Below the pieces are notes generated by a model that was not told the origin of the DNA, did not search any database, and saw only the letters and a program-made list of their open reading frames with translations. The position numbers and the translations under genes were made by a program. A stretch of DNA of 64,000 bases, taken from positions 124,001-188,000 of the forward strand of contig NZ_VIRM01000009.1 in NCBI RefSeq assembly GCF_006874475.1, in the 5' to 3' direction. The first letter of the stretch is position 1. Every line of letters begins with the position of its first letter. Origin of the DNA: Microbispora hainanensis (GTDB lineage: Bacteria > Actinomycetota > Actinomycetes > Streptosporangiales > Streptosporangiaceae). Shown here piece after piece: positions 17,529-29,606 of this stretch.

Positions 17529-18623
17529 ATGAAGCTCGACTCCCTCTCCCTCGACGCGGCCCGCGGCCGTGACGGAATCAAGTGGGCGCAGGCCGCGCCC
17601 GGCGTCATCCCCGCCTGGGTCGCCGACATGGACTTCCCCGTGCCCGACGCCGTCACGGAGGCCGTCGCGCGACGCGCCGCCAAAGACCTCGGCTATCCCG
17701 CCTGGCTGGACACGCCGACCGCGGGACCCCTGGCGGAGGCGTTCGCCGAGCGGATGGAGACACGCCACGGCTGGCGGGCCGATCCGGCCCACGTGCGGTC
17801 CTTCACCGACCTCAACCAGGCCCTCCAGGTGCTGCTGCACGTCCTGACCGAGCCCGGCGACGCCGTGGCCCTGCACGTCCCCGCCTACGATCCCTTCCTC
17901 ACCACCATCACGGGGATGAACCGCCGCCTGGTGCCCATGCCGCTGACGGCCGACGGCAGGTTCGAGGTCCCCGGCGAGCCCGTCCGGGTGCTCCTGCTGG
18001 TCAACCCGCAGAACCCGTCGGGCCGCTCGTTCACCCGTGAGGAGCTCGAGGGCGTCGCCGCGTACGCCGACCGGCACGGCACGCTGGTGATCGCCGACGA
18101 GATCCACGCCGACCTGACGTACGCCCCGAAGCGGCACATCCCGTTCGCCACGATCCTCCCCGAGCGCACGGTCACGCTGACCTCCGCCAGCAAGGCCTTC
18201 AACATGGGCGGACTGCACTGCTCGGTGGCCCACCTCGGTGCGAAGGAGGCCAGGGACGCCCTCGGCCGCCAGCCCGCCCACATCTACGGGGCGCCCAGCG
18301 TGCTCGGGGTGGAGGCCACGGTGGCCGCCTGGCGGCACGGCGACGCGTGGCTGGAGGAGGTGCTCGCGATCCTCGACCGCAACCGCAGGCTCGTCGCCGA
18401 GCGGCTCCCGTCGGTCGGCTACCGCATTCCCGAGGCCACCTATCTCGCGTGGCTCGACTTCGGCGTGCCCGACGCGGCGGCGTTCGTCGAGCGGGAGGCC
18501 CGGGTCAAGCTCAACCCGGGCCCGAACTACGGAGGCGGCGACACCTTCGCCCGCCTCAACTTCGCGACCTCGGCGGCGATCCTGGAGGAGATCCTGTCGA
18601 GGATCGCCGCCGTGCTGACGTGA
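17529..18623 (+). CDS. PatB/MalY-type PLP-dependent C-S lyase or aminotransferase
   Basis: Fold-type I pyridoxal-phosphate enzyme, 364 residues. PAWVADMDFPVPDAV is the hallmark N-terminus of the MalY/PatB cystathionine beta-lyase group. Cofactor residues are visible in LVNPQNPSGR, IADEIHADLTY and the lysine motif SASKAFNMGGL (Lys is the Schiff base). Likely activity is beta-elimination of cystathionine or similar thioethers. ATG 17529 has AGGGTGA 5 bp upstream; GTG 17520 lies inside that site and is less likely. It ends 9 bp from the convergent cellulase gene. Confidence 0.88.
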   Translation: MKLDSLSLDAARGRDGIKWAQAAPGVIPAWVADMDFPVPDAVTEAVARRAAKDLGYPAWLDTPTAGPLAEAFAERMETRHGWRADPAHVRSFTDLNQALQVLLHVLTEPGDAVALHVPAYDPFLTTITGMNRRLVPMPLTADGRFEVPGEPVRVLLLVNPQNPSGRSFTREELEGVAAYADRHGTLVIADEIHADLTYAPKRHIPFATILPERTVTLTSASKAFNMGGLHCSVAHLGAKEARDALGRQPAHIYGAPSVLGVEATVAAWRHGDAWLEEVLAILDRNRRLVAERLPSVGYRIPEATYLAWLDFGVPDAAAFVEREARVKLNPGPNYGGGDTFARLNFATSAAILEEILSRIAAVLT

Positions 18624-18632
18624 CGCGCCCGC

Positions 18633-20348
<1,716 letters not shown>

Positions 20349-20366
20349 TCAGGCGCGCAACCCCAG

Positions 20367-20386
20367 ACCACCGCCGGAGCGGTGGT
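20367..20386. repeat. Inverted repeat upstream of the cellulase gene
   Basis: ACCACCGC-CGGA-GCGGTGGT, an 8-bp perfect stem 64 bp before the cellulase start. It may be an operator or an mRNA leader structure; nothing more can be said. The rest of the 233-bp gap shows an AT-richer stretch at 20420-20460 that could hold the promoter. Confidence 0.4.
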
Positions 20387-20486
20387 GGTCGCGGCATGCC
20401 CTGACCGCACGCCTACATCGATATGAACTGGTTTTGTGGCTCGGGCGTAATTTTGTCCGGTAGGCCAGTCGATCGTCAACGTCCCG

Positions 20487-20545
20487 TCACGGCACCGTGC
20501 GAAGCACGGCATCACGGCACCGTGCGAAGCACGGCATCACGGCAG
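20487..20545. repeat. 25-bp tandem repeat of a small hairpin after the protease gene
   Basis: Two perfect 25-bp copies (20487-20511, 20512-20536) and a 9-bp partial third that runs over the protease stop codon. Each full copy contains the hairpin CCGTGC-GAA-GCACGG. The arrangement repeats the stop codon region and may act as tandem terminators. Confidence 0.75.
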
Positions 20546-23500
20546 CGGCGGCAGCTCCGGCGGGGTGGCCGGCCGCCTGTCCTCGAGCGCCGCCAGGGCC
20601 AGCTCCACCGCCCGCGCCAGCTGCGGATCCCGCCCCGCGACCAGGTCCTGCGGCGTCGCGACGACCTCGACGTCCGGATCGACGCCGTGGTTCTCGACCC
20701 CCCACCCCTCGCCCTCCAGCCAGAAGGAGTAGCGCGGCTGGGTGACGACGGTCCCGTCCACCAGGGAGTAGCGCGAGTCGATGCCGATCACGCCGCCCCA
20801 GGTCCGCGTGCCCACGAGCGGCCCGATGCCGCGGTTCTTGATCCCGGCGCTGACGATGTCGCCGTCCGATCCGGCGAACTCGTCGGTGACGGCCACGACG
20901 GGCCCGCGCGGCGCGTCCTCCGGATATCGCGCGGGCTCGTATCCCCGGCTGAGCGACCACCCGGTCACCCGCCGCTGCAGCTTCTCCAGCACCAGCTCGG
21001 AGACGTGACCGCCGCCGTTGTCGCGGATGTCCACGACGAGCGTGTCGAAGTCCATCTCGGCGCGCAGATCCCGGTGGAACTGCGCCCAGCCGGTGGACAT
21101 CATGTCCGGCACGTGCAGGTAGCCGACCCGCCCGCCCGACGCCTCGCGCACGAACGCCCGCCGCCCGGCCACCCAGTCGTGATAGCGCAGCCGCGTCTCG
21201 TCGGCGACGGGCCTGACGACGACCCGCCGGGTCTCGCCGCCGGAGCCGGGCCGTACGGTCAGCTCCACGGGCCGCCCCGCCATCCCGGACAGCAGTGCCA
21301 GCGGCCCGCGCACCGGGTCCACCGGGCGCCCGCCCACGGCCACGATCGCGTCGCCCTCCCGTACGGCGACGCCGGGCGCGAGCAGCGGCGAGCGGGCCTC
21401 GTGGTCCGACGACTCCCCCGGCAGGATGCGGCCGATCCGCCACACCCCGTCGTCGTCCCGGGTGAGATCGGCGCCGAGCAGGCCCTGGCGGCGCCGCGGA
21501 TCGCGGCCCGCGCCGACGGGCCGCGCGTACGCGTGGGAGGTGGCCAGCTCGCCCTGGACCTCCCAGAGCAGGTCGATCAGCTCGGAGTAGGCGCCGATCC
21601 GCTCGACGAGGGGGCCGTAGCGGTCGAGCGTGCCCGCCCAGTCGACACCGTTCATGTCCGCCCGCCAGAAGTGGTCGCGCATGAGCCGCCCGGCCTCGTT
21701 GTACGCCTGCCGCCACTCGGCGACCGGGTCGATGGTCACGGCCACGCGGTCCAGGTCGATGGTGACGACCTCGTCGTCCTCCCCGGTGGAACGGGTCTGC
21801 AGGCCGTGCGTGCCGGTGCCTACCAGGCGCGTGCCGTCGCCGCTGACCTCGAAGGCCCCGAACTCCCCGTCCAGCTCGGCGACCTTGCGCTTGACGAGGT
21901 CGTAGCGTTCGAGGACCGGCTCGCCGGGCTCCGTTCCGTCACCGAGCTCGCCGTTGAGCGGATGACACAGCCACAGCAGGCCGCCCTTGGCGGCACGCAG
22001 GTTGGAGTAGACGCCCGCCGGCACCGGCACGGGCACGATCCGGGCCGCCAGCCCGTCGGCGTCCACCTCGGTCACCCGCGGCGGCTCGGACTTGCCGTCG
22101 CTCTTGGCGTCCTGGCTGTTCTCGGAGGCCCGGGAGTCCGCGCCGGCCTCGTCCTCCCCGCCGAAGCCGCGGCCGTTCAGCGAGGGATCGAACGGCGAGG
22201 GCGTCGTGGCCTTGAGCGGCACCAGATAGGGCCGGCAACTGGCCGGAAACGACAGGTCGAAGACGTGCCTGTCATAGACCGGGTTGAACGTGCGGTCGGA
22301 CAGGAAGGCCAGGTGTCTGCCGTCCGTCGTGAAGGACGGGCTGTAGTCGTTGAAGCGCGGCGGGGTGACCTCGATCGTGGTGCTGCCGTCCACGCGGGCG
22401 AGCTTCAGGTGGTAGCGCCAGGGCTGGTAGGCGTGCGCCCACGCGAGCCAGGCCGAGTCGGGCGAGAACGTGAGGTGCTGCACGTCGCCATGGGTGGTGC
22501 GGTCCACCTCGCGGACGTTCCCGGAGTCGAGGTCCACCACCAGCAGCCGCCCGTCGTGGGTGGCGACCGCGGCGTGCGTGCCGTCCGGGGCGGCGGCCAG
22601 GTCGAGCACCCGGCCGAGCCGCCCGGCGGCCAGGGTGCGGATCTCACCGCCGGGCGTGCCGATCTCCAGCGCGTCCTCGCCGGAGGCGTCCGACACCCAG
22701 ACGGCCCGGCCGGCCTGCGACTGCGGAGAGGAGCCGAGCGGCCGCGGCAGCCGCACCCGGACGCCGGGCTCGGCCCGCAGCGTGCCGGAGGGGCCGTCGC
22801 GGTGGGTCAGCCAGTGAGCGGTGCCGCGGATCTCGACCACGCTGGCCCGCCCGGTGCGGTCCGGGGCGAAGCCGCCGGCACTGTTCGGCGCCGGCCGCCT
22901 GGCCCTGGCCGGGCGCGGCCCGCTCAGCGTGATGTCCAGCCTGCGCGGCTCGGCGTCGAGGCTGTCCAGCAGCCACAGGTCGCCGGCGAGGCTGTAGACG
23001 ACGCGGGAGCCGTCCGACGCGGCGTGGCGCGCGTAGAAGCCGCGGTGCGTGGTGTGCTGCCGCAGGTCGGAGCCGTCGGGCAGGCAGGAGTAGAGGTTGC
23101 CGTCGCCGTCGGTGTCGGCGAGGAAGGCCAGGCGCTCGCCCACCCACATGACCGACCAGTGCTGCGCGGGATTGCCCGCGAACAGGCGGGTGAACGCGCC
23201 GTCGCCCGTGGCGTCCACCCAGATCTTGGCCGCCGTGCCGCCGCGGTATCGCTTCCACTGTGACGGCTCGCGCCACACCGCCGAGACGGTCGCCACCGTG
23301 CCGCCGCTCACCGCCGCCTCGCTGACCCTGCCGTACGGCAGAGCCGTCGCCGGGCCGCCGTCCAGCGGCACCGCATGCGCCCACTGCCATGAACGCGAGC
23401 CGTGCCCCGCGGCGGTGACGGCCAGCACGTTCCCGTCCTCGGTCCAGCCGCGCACGCCCGTCATGGCGTCGCCCCAGTGCGTGAGCCGCTCGCCCTCGCC

Positions 23501-23728
23501 GCCGTCCAGGTCTGCGGCGAACACCTCGGGAGCGCCGTCAAGGGTGCTCGTCCAGGCGATGCGGGCGCCGTCAGGGGAGAACCGGGGGTGCGAGACCTCG
23601 ACCCGGTCGGCCGTGAACCGCCAGGCCCTGCCGCCGCCGGCCGGCGCCAGCCAGACGTCGTCGTCCGCCACGAAGGTGAGGAGGTCGCCGTTCAGATGGG
23701 GGTATCTCAGGTATGCACCATTGGCCAC
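20537..23728 (-). CDS. Tricorn-like S41 serine protease
   Basis: A 1063-residue protease. The N-terminal half is two beta-propellers of WD-like repeats (SPDGARIAWTS, SPDSAWLAWAH), followed by a C1 helical domain, a PDZ domain (LLAPGVAVREGDAIVAVGGRPV, about 760-800) and the S41 core with the catalytic Ser in EFAGSDGDIVSAGI (about residue 950) and a candidate His in ATSHAYARPVG. In archaea, tricorn degrades peptides released by the proteasome; actinomycetes also have proteasomes, so a similar role is plausible. The start is GTG 23728. The residues around 540-570 form a charged low-complexity insert. Confidence 0.9.
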   Translation of the reverse strand: MANGAYLRYPHLNGDLLTFVADDDVWLAPAGGGRAWRFTADRVEVSHPRFSPDGARIAWTSTLDGAPEVFAADLDGGEGERLTHWGDAMTGVRGWTEDGNVLAVTAAGHGSRSWQWAHAVPLDGGPATALPYGRVSEAAVSGGTVATVSAVWREPSQWKRYRGGTAAKIWVDATGDGAFTRLFAGNPAQHWSVMWVGERLAFLADTDGDGNLYSCLPDGSDLRQHTTHRGFYARHAASDGSRVVYSLAGDLWLLDSLDAEPRRLDITLSGPRPARARRPAPNSAGGFAPDRTGRASVVEIRGTAHWLTHRDGPSGTLRAEPGVRVRLPRPLGSSPQSQAGRAVWVSDASGEDALEIGTPGGEIRTLAAGRLGRVLDLAAAPDGTHAAVATHDGRLLVVDLDSGNVREVDRTTHGDVQHLTFSPDSAWLAWAHAYQPWRYHLKLARVDGSTTIEVTPPRFNDYSPSFTTDGRHLAFLSDRTFNPVYDRHVFDLSFPASCRPYLVPLKATTPSPFDPSLNGRGFGGEDEAGADSRASENSQDAKSDGKSEPPRVTEVDADGLAARIVPVPVPAGVYSNLRAAKGGLLWLCHPLNGELGDGTEPGEPVLERYDLVKRKVAELDGEFGAFEVSGDGTRLVGTGTHGLQTRSTGEDDEVVTIDLDRVAVTIDPVAEWRQAYNEAGRLMRDHFWRADMNGVDWAGTLDRYGPLVERIGAYSELIDLLWEVQGELATSHAYARPVGAGRDPRRRQGLLGADLTRDDDGVWRIGRILPGESSDHEARSPLLAPGVAVREGDAIVAVGGRPVDPVRGPLALLSGMAGRPVELTVRPGSGGETRRVVVRPVADETRLRYHDWVAGRRAFVREASGGRVGYLHVPDMMSTGWAQFHRDLRAEMDFDTLVVDIRDNGGGHVSELVLEKLQRRVTGWSLSRGYEPARYPEDAPRGPVVAVTDEFAGSDGDIVSAGIKNRGIGPLVGTRTWGGVIGIDSRYSLVDGTVVTQPRYSFWLEGEGWGVENHGVDPDVEVVATPQDLVAGRDPQLARAVELALAALEDRRPATPPELPPLP

Positions 23729-23754
23729 GTGCGCACCCTATGCCGAACGGCGAC

Positions 23755-23798
23755 GGCTCCGCCGTACCGGGTAGGTTCGATCACGGTACGGCGGAGCC
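23755..23798 (-). terminator. Long perfect hairpin between leuS and the protease gene
   Basis: 14-bp perfect inverted repeat (arms 23755-23768 and 23785-23798) with a 16-base loop, 10 bp past the leuS stop. It is probably the leuS terminator, or a leader structure for the protease gene 27 bp on. Confidence 0.65.
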
Positions 23799-23808
23799 GG
23801 GTCGCCCG

Positions 23809-26271
23809 TTACGGGACGACGTTGACCAGCTTGGGAGCCCGCACGATCACCTTGCGCGGCTCGCCGTCGAGGTAGGGCCGGACCTTGTCCGACGCCAGGG
23901 CCAGGGCCTGCAGGTCGGCCTCGGAGATGTCCGGGGAGACCTCCAGCCGGTCGCGGACCTTGCCCGCCACCTGCACCACGGCCGTGACCGACTCCTGGAC
24001 CAGCAACGCCGGGTCGGCCTCGGGCCAGCCGGCCTTGGCGACCGACGGCGCGTGCCCGAGCCGCTCCCAGCCCTCCTCCGCGACGTACGGCGCGACCAGC
24101 GACAGCATGATCGCCAGGGTCTCGGCGGCCTCGCGGACGGCCGGGTCGGCCGCGCCGGGCCCGGAGTCGATGGCCCGGCGGGCGGCCGTGGTCAGCTCCA
24201 TCATGCGGGCCACCGCGACGTTGAACCGGTAGCTCTCGACGAGCTTGGTCACCTCGTCGATGGTCCGGTGGGTGACCTTGCGCAGCTCGACGTCGCCGCC
24301 GGAGACGTCGATCCCCGGAGCGGACGCCGCACCGGCCTCGGCCATGACGCGGAACGCGCGGGCGAGGAACTTCTGCGACGCGGCCGGCGAGACGTCGGCC
24401 CAGTCGATGTCGTCCTCCGGCGGCCCGGCGAAGATCATCGTCAGCCGGACGGCGTCCACGCCGTACGCGTCGATCTGCTCGCCCAGGTCGACGCCGTTGC
24501 CCAGCGACTTCGACATCGCCTTGCCCCGGTTGATGACCTGGCCCTGGTTGAGCAGGCGCATGAACGGCTCGGTGAATTCGACCAGGCCCATGTCGTGCAG
24601 GACCTTGGTGAAGAACCGCGCGTACAGCAGGTGGAGCACGGCGTGCTCGACGCCGCCCACGTACTGGTCGATCGGCCCCCACTTGCGGACCTTCTCGACG
24701 TCGAACGGCCCGTCCTCGTACTGAGGATCGCAGTAACGCAGGTAGTACCACGACGAGTCGACGAAGGTGTCCATCGTGTCGGTGTCCCGCTGGGCGGGGC
24801 CGCCGCACTTGGGACAGGCGACGTTGACCCAGTCGGTCGCCGCGGCCAGTGGCGAGACGCCCTTCGGCTGCAGGGCCGCACCGCGCAGGTCGGGCAGCGT
24901 GACCGGGAGCTGCTCGTCCGGCACCGGGACCTCGCCGCAGTCCGGGCAGTGGATGATCGGGATGGGCGTGCCCCAGAACCGCTGCCGCGACAGCAGCCAG
25001 TCGCGCAGCCGGTAGTTCACCGCGGCCCTGCCGGTGCCGCGCTCCTCCAGGACCTCGATGATCTTCTTGATCGCCTCGGCCTTCGTCAGCCCGTCCAGCG
25101 GGCCGGAGTTGACCAGCGTGCCCTCGCCGGGCGTGGCGATTCCGGTCTCGCCCGGGTCGGCCAGGCCGGTGTGCACGACGACCTTGACCGGCAGGCCGAA
25201 CTTCCGCGCGAAGTCGAGGTCGCGCTGGTCGTGCGCGGGCACCGCCATGATCGCGCCGTGGCCGTAGTCGGACAGCACATAGTCGGCCGCCCAGACCGGG
25301 ATGCGCTCCCCGTTGACCGGGTTGATCGCGTACGTGCCCAGGAAGACGCCGGTCTTCTCCTTCTCCGTGGACAGCCGCTCGATGTCGGAGAGCTTGGCGA
25401 CCTCGGCCCGGTAGGCGGCCAGCGCCTCCGCCTGCTCGGGGGCGACGATCTCCTCCGCCAGCGGTGCGTCCGCGGCCACGACGAAGAACGTCGCGCCGTA
25501 CAGCGTGTCGGGGCGGGTCGTGTAGACGGTGACCGGCTCGTCGCGGCCCTCGATGCGGAACTGGACGTCGGCGCCGGTGGAGCGGCCGATCCAGTTGCGC
25601 TGCATGGTGAGGATGCGCTCGGGCCAGCCGCCCTCGATCTGCGCCATGTCGTCGAGCAGCCGGTCGGCGTAGTCAGTGATCTTGAAGTACCACTGTGTCA
25701 GCTCGCGGCGGACGACGTCGGCGCCGCAGCGCTCGCACTTGCCCGCCACGACCTGCTCGTTGGCGAGCACGGTCTGGTCCTGCGGGCACCAGTTGACCAG
25801 GCCGCCCTTGCGGTAGGCCAGGCCGCGCTCGTAGAAGCGGGTGAACAGCCACTGGTTCCAGCGGAAGTACTCCGGGTCGCTGGTGTGCAGGCGCCGCGAC
25901 CAGTCGAAGGAGATGGCGTAGCGCTTGAACGAGTTCGCCTGGGTCTCGATGTTCTTGTACGTCCACTCGGCGGGGTGGGCGTTGCGCTTGATGGCCGCGT
26001 TCTCGGCGGGCAGGCCGAAGGAGTCCCACCCGATCGGGTGCAGGACGTTGTAGCCCTTCTGGAACCAGTAGCGCGCGACGACGTCGCCGATCGCGAAGAC
26101 CTCGCCGTGCCCCATGTGGAGGTCGCCGGAGGGATAGGGGAACATGTCGAGCATGTACTTGCGCGGCCTGGTGTCCGCAAGGTCCTCGACCGCCGCGAAG
26201 GGGTTCAGCTCCTCCCAGCGCGGCAGCCACTTGGCCTGCAGCGCCTGCGGGTCGTACACCGGCTCGTCCAC
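23809..26271 (-). CDS. leuS: Leucyl-tRNA synthetase
   Basis: Class I aminoacyl-tRNA synthetase, 820 residues. The HIGH motif appears as HMGH at residues 52-55 after MFPYPSGDL, and KMSKS as AMSKS near residue 584. The editing domain lies between them ([18 protein letters not shown]), and a zinc-type segment shows CPKCGG. The start is placed at GTG 26271 ([12 protein letters not shown]) because GAGGAG lies 5 bp upstream. The open frame continues about 56 codons further without similarity. No T-box structure is evident in the 277-bp region before the gene. Confidence 0.96.
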   Translation of the reverse strand: MDEPVYDPQALQAKWLPRWEELNPFAAVEDLADTRPRKYMLDMFPYPSGDLHMGHGEVFAIGDVVARYWFQKGYNVLHPIGWDSFGLPAENAAIKRNAHPAEWTYKNIETQANSFKRYAISFDWSRRLHTSDPEYFRWNQWLFTRFYERGLAYRKGGLVNWCPQDQTVLANEQVVAGKCERCGADVVRRELTQWYFKITDYADRLLDDMAQIEGGWPERILTMQRNWIGRSTGADVQFRIEGRDEPVTVYTTRPDTLYGATFFVVAADAPLAEEIVAPEQAEALAAYRAEVAKLSDIERLSTEKEKTGVFLGTYAINPVNGERIPVWAADYVLSDYGHGAIMAVPAHDQRDLDFARKFGLPVKVVVHTGLADPGETGIATPGEGTLVNSGPLDGLTKAEAIKKIIEVLEERGTGRAAVNYRLRDWLLSRQRFWGTPIPIIHCPDCGEVPVPDEQLPVTLPDLRGAALQPKGVSPLAAATDWVNVACPKCGGPAQRDTDTMDTFVDSSWYYLRYCDPQYEDGPFDVEKVRKWGPIDQYVGGVEHAVLHLLYARFFTKVLHDMGLVEFTEPFMRLLNQGQVINRGKAMSKSLGNGVDLGEQIDAYGVDAVRLTMIFAGPPEDDIDWADVSPAASQKFLARAFRVMAEAGAASAPGIDVSGGDVELRKVTHRTIDEVTKLVESYRFNVAVARMMELTTAARRAIDSGPGAADPAVREAAETLAIMLSLVAPYVAEEGWERLGHAPSVAKAGWPEADPALLVQESVTAVVQVAGKVRDRLEVSPDISEADLQALALASDKVRPYLDGEPRKVIVRAPKLVNVVP

Positions 26272-26548
26272 TTCCACTCCTCGCCAGGCGGCTGGAATCA
26301 CACACACAGATGATGGCGTCCGCCGGGGGCAGGTCCCCGCGTCACAGTCGAGGCAGCCCCGTCTCCGCGCTCTCGCGCTCCGAGGCGGCTGCCCGCTCAG
26401 CAGGGTGGCGGCACGCATGTCAAGCCTAGCGCAGACCACAACCGGGTCGCCGATCGATCTTGCGGGCTGACCTCGCGTGTCAGAGCGCGATACACGATGG
26501 TGATAGTTCCGTTGTGGGCTCTTATGTCCCTTCCCCTACTGTGCTGCC

Positions 26549-28228
26549 GTGGCCAACTCATTTCCGCCCGCGGATTTGCCGATGCAGGACCCGCCTACCG
26601 ATCCCACCGGTGAGCAGTTCCGCGAGGCATTCCGCGGTTTCGCTGCGGCAGCCCCCGGCTCGCATGAGATCATGCCAGGCACCCCCAATTCGGGCATGAT
26701 CTCGGGAGGTACCGTGCCCACGGACCGCAGCGAACACCAGCGGGAGCCGTCGTGGCCGGAGATCCCGCCGGCCTGGCCCGAGGCGCCGCCTCCGTCCTCG
26801 TCCTCCTTCACCCCGACCGTCCGGTCGTTCGTCGAGGGGGCGCCCCAGCAGTCCGCGGACGCGACCGCGACCATGGCGGGCGCGGCTCCGGGCGCGGCTC
26901 CGGGCGCGGCTCCGGACCGGTCCTACCCCGCCTTCACCCGGGACGGCTACAGCGGCTCGGAGGGCTTCGCGGGCCCCTCGCCGGCGTACGGCACGCAGGG
27001 CCCCGCGGGGCACAGTCAGGACCAGAACCGGCACCAGGGCCTGGGTCAGGGGCCGGGACAGGGACACGTACAGGGACAGCCCGGCCCGCACGGAGACCGG
27101 TTCTCCGGCGGCTCGGCCCAGGGTGGCCACATGCCCGGCGGCGCGATGAGCGGCGGCCCGGCCCACGGCGGCCAGATGAGCGGTGGCGCGGCCCAGGGTG
27201 GCCACATGCCCGGCGGCCCGGACCACTCCCGGCCGTCCGCGCCGTTCACCCCGTCGGTCCGCTCCTACGCCGAGTCCGCCCCGCCTGCTCCGGCCACTCC
27301 GCCCGCTCCCTCCGCCTCCGCCGCGACGCCGCACGCCTCCAGCGCGCCGCCCCAAGCGGAGGACCCGTACCGGCCGTTCGTGACGGCGGGACAGATCAGC
27401 GGGCCCAAGACGCCTCCCGCCCACCGGCAGCAGGAGCTGTGGAACACGGTCTTCGGGGAGAACTACCAGGCCATCGACGAGTACGAGGACGACGAGGGCG
27501 GCCGGCCGGTCTGGCTGTACGCGCTGGTCGCCTCGGTCGTCGCCGCGCTCGTCGGGGTGCTCGTGTGGGCGTTCGCCGCCGGGCCGCTCAGCTCCGGCGA
27601 CGCGGCCGAGGCGGCGACGTCGGCGAAGCCGACCCCTACGAAGACCGCCGCCACGACCAAGCCGCAGACGCAGACCGCGTCGCGGCTGCCCGTCTACAAG
27701 GGCACCGCCTCCCCCGTGAACGGCGTGCTCACCGACACCGCCGGCCGCATCACGCTGCCCAAGCTCGGCGGCCCCTGGCAGGCGGACGCCGACCCGGCGC
27801 AGGTCAAGGCGACGTACGGCTTCACCACCAGGCAGTACGTGCCGGCCGGCATGACGACCAACGGCAAGCGCGAGTTCGCCGTGGTGATGTCGGGCACGCT
27901 GGCGCAGTCGCTGGCCGCGAAGTACACCACTCCCGACAATCTGGGCCCGGTGCTCAACGCGGTGATGTACCGGGCGCGGCAGACCCAGTTCCCCAAGGAC
28001 AACAAGATCGCCAAGGTGGCCCAGCAGCGCCTGGCGCGCAACCACCTCACCGGGCTGGCCGCGGCCTACAAGGTGACCGCCGACGGTGCGACCACCACGG
28101 TCGTGGTCGCGGCCGTGAACACCGGCGCCGACCTTCCCACGATCGTCTACATGGCCGTGCCGCAGCTCAAGAACGAGCTGCTCCCCGACATCAACACGGT
28201 CTTCCGGTCGATCAAGCCCCTCGGCTGA
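26549..28228 (+). CDS. Single-pass membrane protein with disordered N-terminus and extracellular C-terminal domain
   Basis: A 559-residue protein of unknown function. The first 310 residues are low complexity, rich in Pro, Gly, Ala and Ser, with Gly/Met/Gln-rich repeats (GGHMPGG, about 190-225). One membrane helix follows (WLYALVASVVAALVGVLVWAF), then a Thr/Lys-rich linker and a globular C-terminal domain ending DINTVFRSIKPLG. Topology is type II, with the C-terminal domain outside. The same C-terminal domain and layout occur in the gene at 56850-57857, so the two are paralogs. GTG 26549 has no Shine-Dalgarno, but TACTGT lies 6 bp upstream, which would suit a leaderless message. Confidence 0.75.
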   Translation: MANSFPPADLPMQDPPTDPTGEQFREAFRGFAAAAPGSHEIMPGTPNSGMISGGTVPTDRSEHQREPSWPEIPPAWPEAPPPSSSSFTPTVRSFVEGAPQQSADATATMAGAAPGAAPGAAPDRSYPAFTRDGYSGSEGFAGPSPAYGTQGPAGHSQDQNRHQGLGQGPGQGHVQGQPGPHGDRFSGGSAQGGHMPGGAMSGGPAHGGQMSGGAAQGGHMPGGPDHSRPSAPFTPSVRSYAESAPPAPATPPAPSASAATPHASSAPPQAEDPYRPFVTAGQISGPKTPPAHRQQELWNTVFGENYQAIDEYEDDEGGRPVWLYALVASVVAALVGVLVWAFAAGPLSSGDAAEAATSAKPTPTKTAATTKPQTQTASRLPVYKGTASPVNGVLTDTAGRITLPKLGGPWQADADPAQVKATYGFTTRQYVPAGMTTNGKREFAVVMSGTLAQSLAAKYTTPDNLGPVLNAVMYRARQTQFPKDNKIAKVAQQRLARNHLTGLAAAYKVTADGATTTVVVAAVNTGADLPTIVYMAVPQLKNELLPDINTVFRSIKPLG

Positions 28229-28233
28229 CCACT

Positions 28234-28254
28234 GGCCGGGCCCGGAGCCCGGCC
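28234..28254. terminator. Bidirectional terminator between convergent genes
   Basis: Perfect 8-bp stem GGCCGGGC / GCCCGGCC with loop CCGGA, filling the 28-bp gap between the membrane protein and P450 genes. Confidence 0.65.
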
Positions 28255-28256
28255 GG

Positions 28257-29540
28257 TCAGAACTCGCAGGGCATGTGCTTGATGCCGTTGATGAAGCTGG
28301 ACAGCAGTCGCTCCGGCGTGCCCGCCTCGATCTGCGGCACCCGCCGCAGCAGCTCGCGGAACATCGCGGTGATCTCGCGGCGGGCCAGGTGGGCGCCGAG
28401 GCAGAAGTGGGGTCCCGGGCCGCCGAAGCCGACGTGCGGGTTCGGGTCGCGCAGGATGTCGAAGCGCAGCGGGTCGTCGAACACCCGCTCGTCGCGGTTG
28501 GCCGCCCAGTAGTACAGCAGGACCTTCTCGCCCTTGCGGTAGAGGTTGCCGTTCATCTCGTGGTCGCGGGTGACCTTGCGGCGCATGTAGTTGACCGGCG
28601 CGGCCAGCCGGACGATCTCCTCGATCGCGCGCGGCGCCCGGCCCTCGAAGTCCTCCAGCCACAGCCGGCGCTGGTCCGGGTTGAGCGTGAGCAGCCGCAT
28701 GCCGTGCGAGATGGCGTTGCGGGTGGTCTCGTTGCCGGCCACGACGAGCAGGATGAAGAACGAGCCGAGCTCCTGGGCGGTCAGCCGCTCCCCGTCGATG
28801 TTGGCGTTGACGAGGGACGAGGTGAGGTCGTCGGTGGGCGTCTCGATCCGCAGCGCGGCCAGGTCCTGGACGAGCTGCTGCAGCTCCATCCCCGCGGTGA
28901 GCAGCGCATGGGCGATGTCCTCGCGCTTGCTGACATATTCGGGGTCGGTGGCGCCGAGGACGATGTTCGAGCGGTCGAAGACGAACCGATAGTCCTTCTC
29001 CGGGATGCCCATCATGTCGCAGATGATCTTCAGGGGCAGCTTGGCCGCCACCTCGGTGACGAAGTCGCAGCCGGAGCCGGTCTCCAGCAGCTCGTCCACG
29101 ATGCGCGAGGCGGCGGCGTCCACGTCGGACTCGAACTGCTTGATCATCCTCGGCGTGAAGGCACGCGAGACGATCCGCCGCAGGCGCGCGTGCCGCGGGT
29201 CGTCCATGTTGATCATCGAGCCGAAATATTCGGCGAACTCCCCAGGCAGATCGGGGATGTTGGTGGCCCCGCCGTCACCCGAGCAGAAGACCTCGGGGTT
29301 GCGGCTGGCCTCCAGGATGTCGGCGTGCCGGACGAGCGCGTGATAGCCCGGCCCGGTGATGCCGCCCAGGCTGAACTCGGGCTCGGGGAAGAAGGCCGGC
29401 TTGTCCAGGTCGCGCAGCAGCCGGAACGCGTGCTCCCGCTCCTCGTCCGGGCGGCCCCAGAAGTCCCAGTCGTTCAGGTCGATGTCCGCCGCCGAGGTGA
29501 TGGGCGTACGCCCCGCGGGCTCCGTGGGCTGTGTCGTCAT
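28257..29540 (-). CDS. Cytochrome P450 (steroid/fatty-acid type)
   Basis: Soluble bacterial P450 of 427 residues. The heme-binding loop reads FGGPGPHFCLGAHLAR (Cys ligand), the I-helix oxygen motif AGNETTR and the K-helix ExxR lies in AIEEIVRL. SMINMDDPRHARLRRIVSRAF is typical of the CYP125/142/124-like group that oxidises sterol side chains or branched lipids; the exact substrate is inference. A second, similar P450 lies 1.6 kb away, and both end in FING-KHM, so they are paralogs. No ferredoxin gene is adjacent. It lies 66 bp after a gene of unknown function on the same strand. Confidence 0.92.
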   Translation of the reverse strand: MTTQPTEPAGRTPITSAADIDLNDWDFWGRPDEEREHAFRLLRDLDKPAFFPEPEFSLGGITGPGYHALVRHADILEASRNPEVFCSGDGGATNIPDLPGEFAEYFGSMINMDDPRHARLRRIVSRAFTPRMIKQFESDVDAAASRIVDELLETGSGCDFVTEVAAKLPLKIICDMMGIPEKDYRFVFDRSNIVLGATDPEYVSKREDIAHALLTAGMELQQLVQDLAALRIETPTDDLTSSLVNANIDGERLTAQELGSFFILLVVAGNETTRNAISHGMRLLTLNPDQRRLWLEDFEGRAPRAIEEIVRLAAPVNYMRRKVTRDHEMNGNLYRKGEKVLLYYWAANRDERVFDDPLRFDILRDPNPHVGFGGPGPHFCLGAHLARREITAMFRELLRRVPQIEAGTPERLLSSFINGIKHMPCEF

Positions 29541-29606
29541 GGTGGGGGCCGGCCCTTCCGAGTGACTAGAACCACATTCGGTTGCCAGTCTGCCACATGC
29601 GGCCGT

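Noticed and set aside
20487-20545. Regularly repeated 25-bp hairpin units, CRISPR-like at first sight
   Set aside because: The copies are directly adjacent with no spacers, there are only two full copies, and no cas genes are near.
20423-23263. 946-codon plus-strand frame opposite the S41 protease
   Set aside because: Composition is typical of antisense frames and the opposite strand encodes a complete tricorn-like protease.
26272-26548. T-box leader for leuS
   Set aside because: No T-box consensus or terminator/antiterminator pair recognised in the 277-bp upstream region.
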